The notes under the pieces: model-generated
The model's database searches: none
What the model saw: the letters and a program-made list of their open reading frames with translations, nothing else
What the model was told of the DNA's origin: nothing
Program-made: the position numbers and the translations under genes
Assembly (NCBI RefSeq): GCF_000286835.2
Contig: NZ_AJYD02000038.1
Location: 1,470,185 to 1,534,184 of the forward strand
DNA: 64,000 nucleotides
Source of the DNA: Enterovibrio norvegicus FF-33
GTDB taxonomy: Bacteria > Pseudomonadota > Gammaproteobacteria > Enterobacterales > Vibrionaceae
Direction: 5' to 3'
In this document: positions 17,639 through 25,836 of the stretch, piece by piece
How the letters are laid out: the number at the start of each line of letters is the position of its first letter
Position numbering within the stretch: position 1 is the first letter of the stretch

Positions 17639-18921
17639 AAATTGCAATTATCGGTTCTGGCATTTCAGGGCTAACTTGTGCGCATTATTTGCACAAAGAG
17701 CATGACATTACGCTGTTTGAAGCGAACAACTATATTGGCGGACATACAGCGACGGTTGATGTCGAAGTGGCTAGTGGCAAATATGCTATTGATACAGGCT
17801 TTATTGTCTTTAATGATCGCACTTATCCTAACTTCCAAAATCTAATGACAGACATTGGAATGGGCGCTCAGGAATCAGAAATGAGCTTTAGTGTGCGCAA
17901 TGATGACAATGGCCTTGAGTACAACGGTCACAGCATGGGCTCCTTGTTTGCTCAAAAGCGAAATTTGCTTAACCCTAAGTTCTACAAATTTATCTCTGAA
18001 ATTCTGCGATTCAACAAAGAAGCGCGTGAGGCGTATACCATCGCAACGCATGGCGATCCGCTGATTGAACAAACGTTGGGTGATTTCCTCTCGCGTCGCG
18101 ATTTTAGCGAGTATTTCTGTCAGAACTACATTTTGCCAATGGGTGCGGCGATTTGGTCATCGACCTTGTCAGATATGCGCGCATTCCCGCTCAAATTCTT
18201 TCTTCGCTTCTTCCAAAACCACGGCCTGTTAGACGTTACTAATCGGCCGCAATGGTATGTGATTCCGGGTGGCTCTCGAGAATACGTGCGTAAGATGGTT
18301 CCTGCTTTTGAAGACCGCATCAAACTCAATGCTGGCATTAAACATGTTGAGCGTTTCTCTGATCATGTTGTGGTTGTTACAGAGAACGGCGAATACGACT
18401 TTGACCAAGTGATTTTCGCCTGTCACAGCGACCAGGCTTTGGCGCTATTGCAAAAGCCAACGAAAGATGAGCAGCGCGTTTTGGGTAGCATTGATTATCA
18501 AGACAACGACGTTGTTCTGCATACCGATATCAGTGTGTTACCACGTCGGAAAGCCGCCTGGGCTAGCTGGAACTACTCCCTTGGTGGACGTTCAGGTCGA
18601 GAAGAGCGCCCGGCAGCCCTAAGTTACAACATGAATATCCTGCAAGGTATCGACGCACCAGAAACTTTCTGTGTGACCTTGAATCAATCTGACAACATTG
18701 ATCCTTCCAAGATCTTGCGCAAATTTGTTTATGCCCATCCCGTGTTTGACCAAAAATGCATTGAAGCACAGAAGCATCGTGAGCTTATCTCTGGCGAAAA
18801 CTTGAGTTGGTTCTGTGGTGCGTACTGGTACAACGGCTTTCATGAAGACGGTGTACGCAGTGCATTGGATGTTGTTAACGGTGTCCACGCATTGCCAGTT
18901 CCGCTGCGGAGCGCGTCATGA
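17635..18921 (+). CDS. FAD-dependent oxidoreductase (amine oxidase-like)
   Basis: 428 aa, with an N-terminal FAD-binding Rossmann motif (IAIIGSGISGLTCAHYL, then FEANNYIGGHTATVDVE) and desaturase/amine-oxidase-like features (DTGFIVFNDRTYPNF, WYVIPGGSREYV, CGAYWYNGFHEDGVRSALD). Genes of this type are always near DUF1365 and CfaS-like genes in photo-oxidative-stress operons and may oxidise or desaturate a membrane fatty acid. This role is inferred from context. ATGA coupling to both neighbours. Confidence 0.9.
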   Translation: MKIAIIGSGISGLTCAHYLHKEHDITLFEANNYIGGHTATVDVEVASGKYAIDTGFIVFNDRTYPNFQNLMTDIGMGAQESEMSFSVRNDDNGLEYNGHSMGSLFAQKRNLLNPKFYKFISEILRFNKEAREAYTIATHGDPLIEQTLGDFLSRRDFSEYFCQNYILPMGAAIWSSTLSDMRAFPLKFFLRFFQNHGLLDVTNRPQWYVIPGGSREYVRKMVPAFEDRIKLNAGIKHVERFSDHVVVVTENGEYDFDQVIFACHSDQALALLQKPTKDEQRVLGSIDYQDNDVVLHTDISVLPRRKAAWASWNYSLGGRSGREERPAALSYNMNILQGIDAPETFCVTLNQSDNIDPSKILRKFVYAHPVFDQKCIEAQKHRELISGENLSWFCGAYWYNGFHEDGVRSALDVVNGVHALPVPLRSAS

Positions 18922-19655
18922 GTGCCGAATCATTAAGTGGTTTGTATGTGGGGAGTGTCCGCCATCGTCGGTTCACGCCAGTAAAACATGGTTTTACTTA
19001 TCCTATGTTCATGCCCTTGATTGATTTGGATGAAATAGAAGAGCTATCACAGAAAGTGAGAGGGTTCTCTCTTAAGAAATGGGGTGTCGCAAGTTTTTAC
19101 CGTCCTGATTATATGGAAGGACGCACAGATACCCAACAAGCAGTACAAGACAAAGTGTTTGCTTTGACAGGCAAGCGTTACACCGGAAAAGTGCTCGCGT
19201 TGTGTCACTTGCGTTATTTCGGGCTGTACTTTAGCCCAGTCAATTTCTACTACTTGTACGACAGAGATGGCAACTGGTGTTACATGTTGGCTGAGGTCAG
19301 TAATACGCCATGGAATCAACGCCATTATTATGCGATTCCGGCTGGTAAGCACTGGGAGAATGACAAGGCGTTCCACGTATCTCCCTTTAATCCGATTGAA
19401 CAGAAGTACGTTTGGAAATTGCGTCCGATTAACAAAGTCGCGTTCATTCATCTCGAAACGCATCGAGAGGGGCGCGAGTTCGACGCCACGCTTGCGATGT
19501 CGAAGAAGCCTTTTTCTTCATCTGAACTTTCCAAACTTATCGTAAGAACGCCCGTGATGACGGTTAAAGTTGTCGCCTCAATCTATTGGCAAGCGTTAAA
19601 GCTTTGGATAAAAGGCGCACCACTTTATACCCATACCGCACAGGCAAAGGAGTGA
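18918..19655 (+). CDS. DUF1365 family protein
   Basis: 245-aa DUF1365 protein. Typical stretches are LYVGSVRHRRFTPVKHGFTY, the central LCHLRYFGLYFSPVNFYYLY, LAEVSNTPWNQRHYYA and FHVSPFNPIEQKYVWKL. No characterised activity. It is almost always encoded between an FAD oxidoreductase and a CfaS-like methyltransferase, which suggests a shared role in fatty-acid modification. It overlaps the preceding gene by four bases and ends three bases before the CfaS-like start. Confidence 0.92.
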   Translation: MSAESLSGLYVGSVRHRRFTPVKHGFTYPMFMPLIDLDEIEELSQKVRGFSLKKWGVASFYRPDYMEGRTDTQQAVQDKVFALTGKRYTGKVLALCHLRYFGLYFSPVNFYYLYDRDGNWCYMLAEVSNTPWNQRHYYAIPAGKHWENDKAFHVSPFNPIEQKYVWKLRPINKVAFIHLETHREGREFDATLAMSKKPFSSSELSKLIVRTPVMTVKVVASIYWQALKLWIKGAPLYTHTAQAKE

Positions 19656-19657
19656 AT

Positions 19658-20896
19658 ATGTATTCTAGCGAAATTGAATCGACAACGTGGCCTGTAACGA
19701 AGAAAGACACGTTTGCCCGCAGCATGCTCCTATCTACCTTTGGGCATATAGAAGGCGTCGCTTTGACATTGGTTGACTATGACGGTCAAACCCAACAGCT
19801 AGGCGACATGAATGCAGAATTGCATGCCGAAATCATTGTGCGCCATCCGGGTTTTTATCGCCGAGTATTGAGCGGTGGAAGTATCGGCGCCTCAGAGGCT
19901 TACGTCGACGGCTGGTGGGATTCGCCAGATTTGACCAATGTGATTCGCGCGGTGTGTCGCAACTTGCCCGCGTTAGATCGCCTTGAAAGCAAAGTGGGTT
20001 GGATTGCAAATATTGCTCAAAAGTTTGCGCATTGGAAAAACAGAAACACCAAAGAAAACTCTCGTACCAACATTTCGGCACATTACGACCTTGGAAACGA
20101 TCTTTATGAACGTTTCCTCGACAAAGAAATGCTCTATTCAAGCGCTATCTATGAAAACGACACGGATACGTTGGAAAGCGCCCAGTTTGAGAAAATGGAC
20201 CGATTGTGCCGCGAATTGAGATTGCAACCCAGTGATCATCTTGTCGAAATAGGCACAGGTTGGGGTGGCATGGCCATTCACGCTGCCAAGCATTACGGAT
20301 GCAAAGTGACCACGACAACCATCTCCAATGAGCAATACGAATGGGCGAAGAGTCGCGTTGAGCAAGAAGGGCTGTCAGGTCAAATAACCTTGCTGAAAGA
20401 AGATTATCGCGATCTCGAAGGGCAATTTGACAAGCTTGTGTCGATTGAAATGATTGAAGCGGTGGGCAAAACGTATCTGACGACCTACATCAAGAAGTGT
20501 CAGTCTTTGCTGAAACCGAATGGTTTGATGGCGATTCAATCAATTACCATCGCCGATCAACGCTATGACTACTACAGCAGTAACGTCGACTTCATTCAAA
20601 AACACATTTTCCCAGGTGGCTTCCTTCCGTCAGTGAATGTACTGCTTGAACACTTTACACGTGAGAGCGATCTGGTTGCGCGCGATTTGAAAGATATTGG
20701 TTTGGATTACGCGCGCACGCTAAAAGATTGGCACGCAAGGTTCAACGATAAGCATGCGGAGCTTAGTGAACTTGGGTATGACGATCGTTTTGCTCGCCTA
20801 TGGCGTTACTATTTCTGCTACTGCGAAGGGGGTTTCCGCGAACGCACCATCAGCACAGTACAGCTTGTACTGAGCCGTCCCGACTGGCGCGAGTAA
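19658..20896 (+). CDS. Cyclopropane-fatty-acyl-phospholipid synthase family methyltransferase
   Basis: 412-aa SAM-dependent methyltransferase of the CfaS family. The SAM site is LVEIGTGWGGMAIHAAKHYG, preceded by NISAHYDLGNDLYERFLD and MLYSSAIYE, and followed by SIEMIEAVGKTYL and IFPGGFLPS. ATG 19658 follows AAAGGAG. It could cyclopropanate unsaturated phospholipid acyl chains or act as a UfaM-like methylase in furan fatty acid synthesis; its position in this operon favours a stress-specific variant, but sequence alone does not decide. The C-terminus CEGGFRERTISTVQLVLSRP is typical of the family. Confidence 0.9.
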   Translation: MYSSEIESTTWPVTKKDTFARSMLLSTFGHIEGVALTLVDYDGQTQQLGDMNAELHAEIIVRHPGFYRRVLSGGSIGASEAYVDGWWDSPDLTNVIRAVCRNLPALDRLESKVGWIANIAQKFAHWKNRNTKENSRTNISAHYDLGNDLYERFLDKEMLYSSAIYENDTDTLESAQFEKMDRLCRELRLQPSDHLVEIGTGWGGMAIHAAKHYGCKVTTTTISNEQYEWAKSRVEQEGLSGQITLLKEDYRDLEGQFDKLVSIEMIEAVGKTYLTTYIKKCQSLLKPNGLMAIQSITIADQRYDYYSSNVDFIQKHIFPGGFLPSVNVLLEHFTRESDLVARDLKDIGLDYARTLKDWHARFNDKHAELSELGYDDRFARLWRYYFCYCEGGFRERTISTVQLVLSRPDWRE

Positions 20897-20932
20897 CTGC
20901 ACCAAAAAACTCAATTAATCAGGGGGCAGAAC

Positions 20933-21451
20933 ATGCGTATTATCCTAGTTTCATTAGCATTTAACCTATATTGGTTCGCTGCAGTGGTTGGGCAAAACAG
21001 CTTTCTTCCTCTTCTTGTATTGGTTTTGATTGCGTCGATGTTTATTGACCGCGGCGTGATCATCGCCATTCCTCTGTTCGCATTGATCGGCATTGCTGGT
21101 GATAGCGTACTGATGTCTAGCCAATTCTTGGTATTCGATACGCCGTTTCTTCCTTTATGGCTTTGCTTACTTTGGGCGGGTTTTGGTGCTTATCTGTGGC
21201 TAATCAAAGATTGGATTTTAGATAAGAATATTGGCGTGTTGATTGGGGCCGGCTCTATTGGTGGCGCAGTGAGTTATCTCGGCGGTGAGCGGTTGGGCGC
21301 AGTATCGTTTGGACAGCCGTATTGGACAACAGTTGCCGTGCTGGCCATTGGATGGGCGGTATACAGCGTGTTGTTTCTATTGTTGTTGAAATACTTCCAG
21401 TCGAAGGGGGAAGTATGGTTTCTTTCACGTTCGGTTTCAGTAAAAAAATGA
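20933..21451 (+). CDS. DUF2878 family membrane protein
   Basis: 172-aa integral membrane protein with about five or six hydrophobic segments (MRIILVSLAFNLYWFAAVVG, FLPLLVLVLIASMFIDRGVI, PLWLCLLWAGFGAYLWLI). Resembles the DUF2878 family that co-occurs with CfaS and DUF1365 genes. ATG 20933 follows AGGGGGCAGAAC. The function is unknown; the operon context suggests a role with membrane lipid changes. Confidence 0.82.
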   Translation: MRIILVSLAFNLYWFAAVVGQNSFLPLLVLVLIASMFIDRGVIIAIPLFALIGIAGDSVLMSSQFLVFDTPFLPLWLCLLWAGFGAYLWLIKDWILDKNIGVLIGAGSIGGAVSYLGGERLGAVSFGQPYWTTVAVLAIGWAVYSVLFLLLLKYFQSKGEVWFLSRSVSVKK

Positions 21452-22059
21452 CATTTCTTGGCTTGGCAGGTCCATTGGCGCTGCTGACGTCTTTGTCGTC
21501 CTATGCCTTTATTGGCTCTAGCACAGGGCAGCCTGCGAGCGTTGCCGTGCCGTTGACCAGTGCAGTCACGAAGGGGCTATCGGAAAACACCTCAGATAAA
21601 AAAGAGCAGTGGATGTGGTGGAAGCCTGTTGGTTCCGCTTCATTGTCATGGGGTTTCTGGAAAATATACGACAGTGAGCTTCGCACTCCAGCGGGAGTAT
21701 ATAATCCCGAATCCCCTCTGCCCTTGGCGCTGGTGATCACCTATGACCGGGATATCGATGCCGACGATTTGCTCGATGCGACCGTCGAACAATGGGAGCA
21801 CCTTGGATTCTCTGCCGACACCATTGCGAGTTGGGATCCGCAAATGAAAAATGCGTGGCCAAACGTCAAAGAAGGCGATCGCCTTATCTACGTTCTGGAA
21901 AGCAGTGGCGGTGCATTTTTTTACCAGCCCAAACAAGGCCAGCCCAAACCGTATGCAACATTGAAAGACATACCTTTAGCCCAAGCGTTTGCTGATATCT
22001 GGCTGTCTCCGAAAACCGCTTACCCATCACTTCGTTTAGCTCTCATTGGAGGAAAATAA
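21415..22059 (+). CDS. Chalcone isomerase-like exported protein
   Basis: 214-aa protein with an N-terminal signal peptide (FSKKMTFLGLAGPLALLTSL) and a chalcone-isomerase-like domain (Chalcone_3 type): WKPVGSASLSWGFWKIYDSEL, PLALVITYDRDIDADDLLDAT, WPNVKEGDRLIYVLES and FADIWLSPKTAYPSLRLALIG. The bacterial members are periplasmic and have no known isomerase activity; a fatty-acid-binding role has been suggested for this fold. I chose ATG 21415 because of the strong AAGGGGG upstream; ATG 21448 would overlap the upstream stop as ATGA but has no ribosome binding site. Confidence 0.82.
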   Translation: MVSFTFGFSKKMTFLGLAGPLALLTSLSSYAFIGSSTGQPASVAVPLTSAVTKGLSENTSDKKEQWMWWKPVGSASLSWGFWKIYDSELRTPAGVYNPESPLPLALVITYDRDIDADDLLDATVEQWEHLGFSADTIASWDPQMKNAWPNVKEGDRLIYVLESSGGAFFYQPKQGQPKPYATLKDIPLAQAFADIWLSPKTAYPSLRLALIGGK

Positions 22060-22061
22060 AC

Positions 22062-22586
22062 GTGAGAAAACTCGCCATTATAGGGGTATTTTTCCTTACG
22101 CTCATCGGCTGCTCAAGCTCGATTGAAGATTACAAAAACACCACGCCAGCGTTTAACCTCTTTGAATATTTTGACGGAGAGGTCAAAGCTTGGGGGATGG
22201 TGCAAGACTATACAGGCAAACAAACTCGTCGCTTTGATGTTGATATCAAAGGTACGGTTGTAGGTAGCGTGATAACACTGGATGAAGACTTTTTGTTTGA
22301 TGATGGTGAAACACAAAAGCGTATTTGGACGATCACTCGTCTAGAGGATGGCAGTTATCAAGGTACAGCGGGTGATGTGGTTGGTATCGCGTCTGGGCGT
22401 GAAGAAGGCAATGCACTCAATTGGGTGTATGACCTCAACGTTGACGTGGGTGACAGTACCTATGTGCTTACGCTCGATGATTGGCTATTCCGCCAAGATG
22501 AAAAGCGTGCATTTAACCTGACTTCGATGAGAAAATTCGGTGTAGAAGTAGGGCGAATTTCGATCTTCTTTGAAAAGCAGGACTAA
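22062..22586 (+). CDS. DUF3833 family lipoprotein
   Basis: 174-aa lipoprotein. The signal peptide ends in a lipobox, FLTLIGCSSS, so Cys is lipidated and the protein faces the periplasm or the outer membrane. Body features of DUF3833 are FDGEVKAWGMVQDYTG, RRFDVDIKGTV, LDEDFLFDDGETQKRIW and DWLFRQDEKRAFNLTSMRKFGVEVG. The start is GTG 22062 with GGAGG upstream. It is the last gene of the operon, and its stop codon overlaps that of the convergent ybjD gene. Lipocalin-like binding is a possibility. Confidence 0.88.
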   Translation: MRKLAIIGVFFLTLIGCSSSIEDYKNTTPAFNLFEYFDGEVKAWGMVQDYTGKQTRRFDVDIKGTVVGSVITLDEDFLFDDGETQKRIWTITRLEDGSYQGTAGDVVGIASGREEGNALNWVYDLNVDVGDSTYVLTLDDWLFRQDEKRAFNLTSMRKFGVEVGRISIFFEKQD

Positions 22587-24217
22587 CCCGCACCTCTCGC
22601 CATGCCGATCACTCTTTGTAAAATCCGCCGTAGTAATAGCGGGATACCGTCTTCATGATGCTGCTCCGTATACGCAATAATCGCGAGAGCAGCATCAGGC
22701 TTAGCATACTTTTTTAGCGCTTTGCTGATGATTTTCTTCGGCGCAATATGATGCATGTTGTCATCAATGTTTGCCATTTCTCTAAACAACGGCTCGTAAC
22801 CATGACGGAAAAGGTAGTGCTCGATATCTCGGTCGGGCAAGAGAGTCAGTCGATGGCTTTCTTGATCGCCATTCAGCATTTTCCGCGCGGCGTACGCGTA
22901 TTTTTGTCCCGCCATATCGCCATCGGCAATCAGGTGCCATTCAATCCCCAATATAATCGCGAGCTTGATCAGGGGTTTAAGCCCACTTTGGGCAAATTCA
23001 ATCAGTTGAACCCCTTCTGCTGACAGGTCATAACCTTGGAGCCTTGCTAATTCACTGAAAAGCCATATCTCGGTTTCGCCTTCGACCAAAAGCCAACATC
23101 GAGCAAACAATGCGCTTGGACGATGAAAGCGAACATGAAAAGACACGCGACGTTCCTCGTCTTTACTCAAACATCCTTTAGGCACTTGAAATGATTCTGT
23201 TTGCGTTGAACCTCTTTCTAAGCGCCGAATACTCGTGAGAGGAACGGCTGATAGTAAATCGCCGCTGTTTGTAGTGATGATTTTCTGCATTGGCATTAAC
23301 GCAATTAAGCGCCAAGCCTGATTGAGTAACGTGGGGTGCAATCGGCTTTCAGGGTCTTCAAAAATCACAATTGGGCGAGCATTTGGCCTAAGTTGTTTTG
23401 GGCCGCGCGCGCGAACAAAAGTGCTAAGTAGTCCCATGAGTAACAAACGGCTTTGGTTGGATGTGTTACGCGCCACCAGTTCTAGCGGGTGAATGTTGCT
23501 GGCCCGCATGTTGAGGTGTCGTGACGGCTCAATATCTGAAGGTGACCGGTTGTGGCTATCAAACGCAAAATAGTGGTCGAGTAGCGTCCGCATGGCTTTA
23601 ATGCCACTGCGCACTTCGCCTTTGTTCACATGCCCAGGCATGTGCTGTAATCGCTTAACCGTATTTTCTAACCGCTTTTCTAGCCGAGTTTTGTTGCCAT
23701 TTAGGTCGAGTTCTATATCACGTAAACGACGCGCATCCTGCATACGAATAATGGGATGAAGCAGCGCAAGTTGTTTGGCGAGGTGTTGTTGGTTTTCCAG
23801 CGAAATGATGTTTCCGGTTTCATCAAGAAAATCGCGAGTGACGTTGATCTTCCCGTCGTCGTGCAATGCATTGATGTGAAAATCGAGTTGGCGAAGGCCT
23901 TCTTCATTGGTCTTGTTCCATACCTGATTGAACTGTCGGTAGCGACGGGCGCGGTGTTCACCCGAATAGCTTTCAACCCAGCGAAGAATGATTTGGATTT
24001 GATTCGTTTGCGCATTTCCCAATGTGTGGTCGATGTGAAAATCTTTGCGCTCGAATGTATAAGGGTCACCTGTAGAGGGTAACGAAAGAGACAGTGCATC
24101 CAGCAAAGAGCTTTTGCCCCACGCGTTCTCACCGATAAGGACCGTCACCTCGTCAAGACTGAGCGAAAGCCGTCGAATACCGCGAAAACCTGATATTTCA
24201 ATACGATCTAACTTCAT
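22583..24217 (-). CDS. ybjD: OLD-family ATP-dependent endonuclease YbjD
   Basis: 544-aa protein with an N-terminal ABC-type ATPase (ISGFRGIRRLSLSLDE, Walker A GENAWGKSSLLDAL) and a C-terminal TOPRIM domain (CWLLVEGETEIWLFSELARL, IEWHLIADGDMAGQKYAY). Closely matches E. coli YbjD (DUF2813), including IFEDPESRLHPTLL and SGLKPLIKL. OLD-family enzymes are ATP-regulated nucleases tied to DNA repair or phage interference; YbjD's own role is not settled. I chose ATG 24217 because GAGG lies 5 bases upstream; a GTG at 24223 is possible. Confidence 0.9.
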   Translation of the reverse strand: MKLDRIEISGFRGIRRLSLSLDEVTVLIGENAWGKSSLLDALSLSLPSTGDPYTFERKDFHIDHTLGNAQTNQIQIILRWVESYSGEHRARRYRQFNQVWNKTNEEGLRQLDFHINALHDDGKINVTRDFLDETGNIISLENQQHLAKQLALLHPIIRMQDARRLRDIELDLNGNKTRLEKRLENTVKRLQHMPGHVNKGEVRSGIKAMRTLLDHYFAFDSHNRSPSDIEPSRHLNMRASNIHPLELVARNTSNQSRLLLMGLLSTFVRARGPKQLRPNARPIVIFEDPESRLHPTLLNQAWRLIALMPMQKIITTNSGDLLSAVPLTSIRRLERGSTQTESFQVPKGCLSKDEERRVSFHVRFHRPSALFARCWLLVEGETEIWLFSELARLQGYDLSAEGVQLIEFAQSGLKPLIKLAIILGIEWHLIADGDMAGQKYAYAARKMLNGDQESHRLTLLPDRDIEHYLFRHGYEPLFREMANIDDNMHHIAPKKIISKALKKYAKPDAALAIIAYTEQHHEDGIPLLLRRILQRVIGMARGAG

Positions 24218-24485
24218 AGCCACCTCATTCCTAAGGGTAAGACAGATGAAGACACAGTGGCGATGTATTCATCACGAATTTGCGGATCAGGAAAAAATTT
24301 CTGTTCTCATTCAGTGGATTGTGCCAGATTGAGGCGAAATGAATATTCGCTCGTTATCTTCAGACGAATACTTATAGAGCTAAGTCAGGTCATGTACGTT
24401 GATGACAGTGTTGTTGCTGTCCTGGTGGCAAAACTAATCACCTGTCTTTAATAACCCTGACTCTATACAAGGAACGAGTATCACC

Positions 24486-25391
24486 ATGTTATCTTTCGAA
24501 GCACTGCAGGTTCTAGACGCCATTGACCGTAAAGGGAGCTTTGCTGCGGCTGCAGATTCGTTGAATCGTGCGCCCTCGTCTTTGAGTTATCAGGTCCAAA
24601 AACTAGAACAAGAGTTGGACTTAGTGATTTTTGATCGTTCTGGACATAAAGCCGCGTTTACTGATGCTGGAAGATTGCTGTTAGAGCGAGGCCGGATACT
24701 GATCAATGCCGCCGATGAAATGGTTGCCGACGCCAAATCCCTTGCGCACGGCTGGGAGTTAGATATCACTATCGCGTTCGATGGCTTGTTAACCGCAAGA
24801 CAGTTTTTCCCGCTGGTGGAGCAACTTGGTCACGAATCGAATACCCGTGTCCGGCTGCAAGAGGAAATATTGGCAGGGTCGTGGGAGGCGTTACATGATG
24901 ATCGCGCCGACATTCTTATTAGCCCCAAGCCCCCAACGATTCCTTTAGGTGTCAAGGTTCAAGAGCTGGGCTATTCCGATGGTTACTGGATAGCAGCACC
25001 CGATCATCCTATTCACAAGCACAGCAACCCGTTTGATCCTGAAACGCGGCGTTTGTATCGCAGTATTTCTGTGGCTGACACCGCCCGCAGTGCGAAAACA
25101 TACACCTTCAATATATTGGACGAACAGCCGAGGCTCACGGTCAGCTCCATGACAGAGAAGTATCACGCTATTCTTGATGGATATGGTATTGGCACAATGC
25201 CTTTATGGTGGATTGAAAAAGACATTGAGGAAGGGCGTTTAAAAGTGATTGAAGGGAGTGAAATTTACCAGCTCCATTGGGTGATGGCATGGAAGAGAAA
25301 TCGAATGGGTAACGCGAAAGGCTGGTTGGTAAGACAAATACCGAAAGTACTAAAAATGATTCAACCTGTTCGTGAAGAAAACGTAGATTAG
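24486..25391 (+). CDS. LysR-family transcriptional regulator
   Basis: 301 aa. The N-terminal winged helix reads FEALQVLDAIDRKGSFAAAA, APSSLSYQVQKLEQEL and FTDAGRLLLERGR; the C-terminal part is a periplasmic-binding-type effector domain. It shares the general layout of the YdhB/PunR subgroup, with an atypical HGW motif after the linker helix. The regulated gene is not obvious: the Dabb gene follows 30 bases later and may be co-transcribed. ATG 24486. Confidence 0.9.
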   Translation: MLSFEALQVLDAIDRKGSFAAAADSLNRAPSSLSYQVQKLEQELDLVIFDRSGHKAAFTDAGRLLLERGRILINAADEMVADAKSLAHGWELDITIAFDGLLTARQFFPLVEQLGHESNTRVRLQEEILAGSWEALHDDRADILISPKPPTIPLGVKVQELGYSDGYWIAAPDHPIHKHSNPFDPETRRLYRSISVADTARSAKTYTFNILDEQPRLTVSSMTEKYHAILDGYGIGTMPLWWIEKDIEEGRLKVIEGSEIYQLHWVMAWKRNRMGNAKGWLVRQIPKVLKMIQPVREENVD

Positions 25392-25421
25392 ATTCTTGGT
25401 AATAATTGACGGAGCAACACC

Positions 25422-25736
25422 ATGATCAGACATATCCTGCTGGTGAAATTTAAGCCCGAATCCAACGAAGCCGATTTTGGTGAGATCCGTGAAGAGTTTG
25501 CTTCCATGACAGAGCGAGTGGAAGGCGTGGAGTCTGTTGAATGGGGCGAGAATGATAGCCCTGAGGGAAAGAATCAAGGATTTACGCATGTCATTTTGAT
25601 GACTCTGAAAGACGAAGCCGCCCGTCAGCGCTATTTGGTCGACCCTGAGCATGACGCATTAAAAGAAGTGTTTGGCCCGCATATCGAAGATATTATCGTG
25701 GTGGACTACAGCCTAGTTGCTGAATTGCACGACTAG
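25422..25736 (+). CDS. Dabb-domain (stress-responsive A/B barrel) protein
   Basis: 104-aa single-domain protein of the Dabb family (ferredoxin-like dimeric A/B barrel). Features are MIRHILLVKFKPESNEADF, FTHVILMTLKDEAARQRYL, DPEHDALKEVFGPHIEDIIVVDY. Members bind or cyclise small molecules or respond to stress; the function here is unknown. Follows the LysR gene by 30 bases with AATTGACGGAGCAACACC as the translation signal. Terminator at 25773-25803. Confidence 0.9.
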   Translation: MIRHILLVKFKPESNEADFGEIREEFASMTERVEGVESVEWGENDSPEGKNQGFTHVILMTLKDEAARQRYLVDPEHDALKEVFGPHIEDIIVVDYSLVAELHD

Positions 25737-25772
25737 CCAAGCGTCATTTCATACTCAAACGAACCAAAGAAT

Positions 25773-25803
25773 AAAAGGCTGCATTAGTATGCAGCCTTTT
25801 TCG
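25773..25803. terminator. Bidirectional terminator between Dabb gene and pat
   Basis: AAAAGGCTGCA (25773-25783) and TGCAGCCTTTT (25790-25800) with a 6-base loop; A and T tracts on both sides. Confidence 0.88.
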
Positions 25804-25836
25804 TTTAACGTTATTCTTGATAAGAAAATGAATTGG

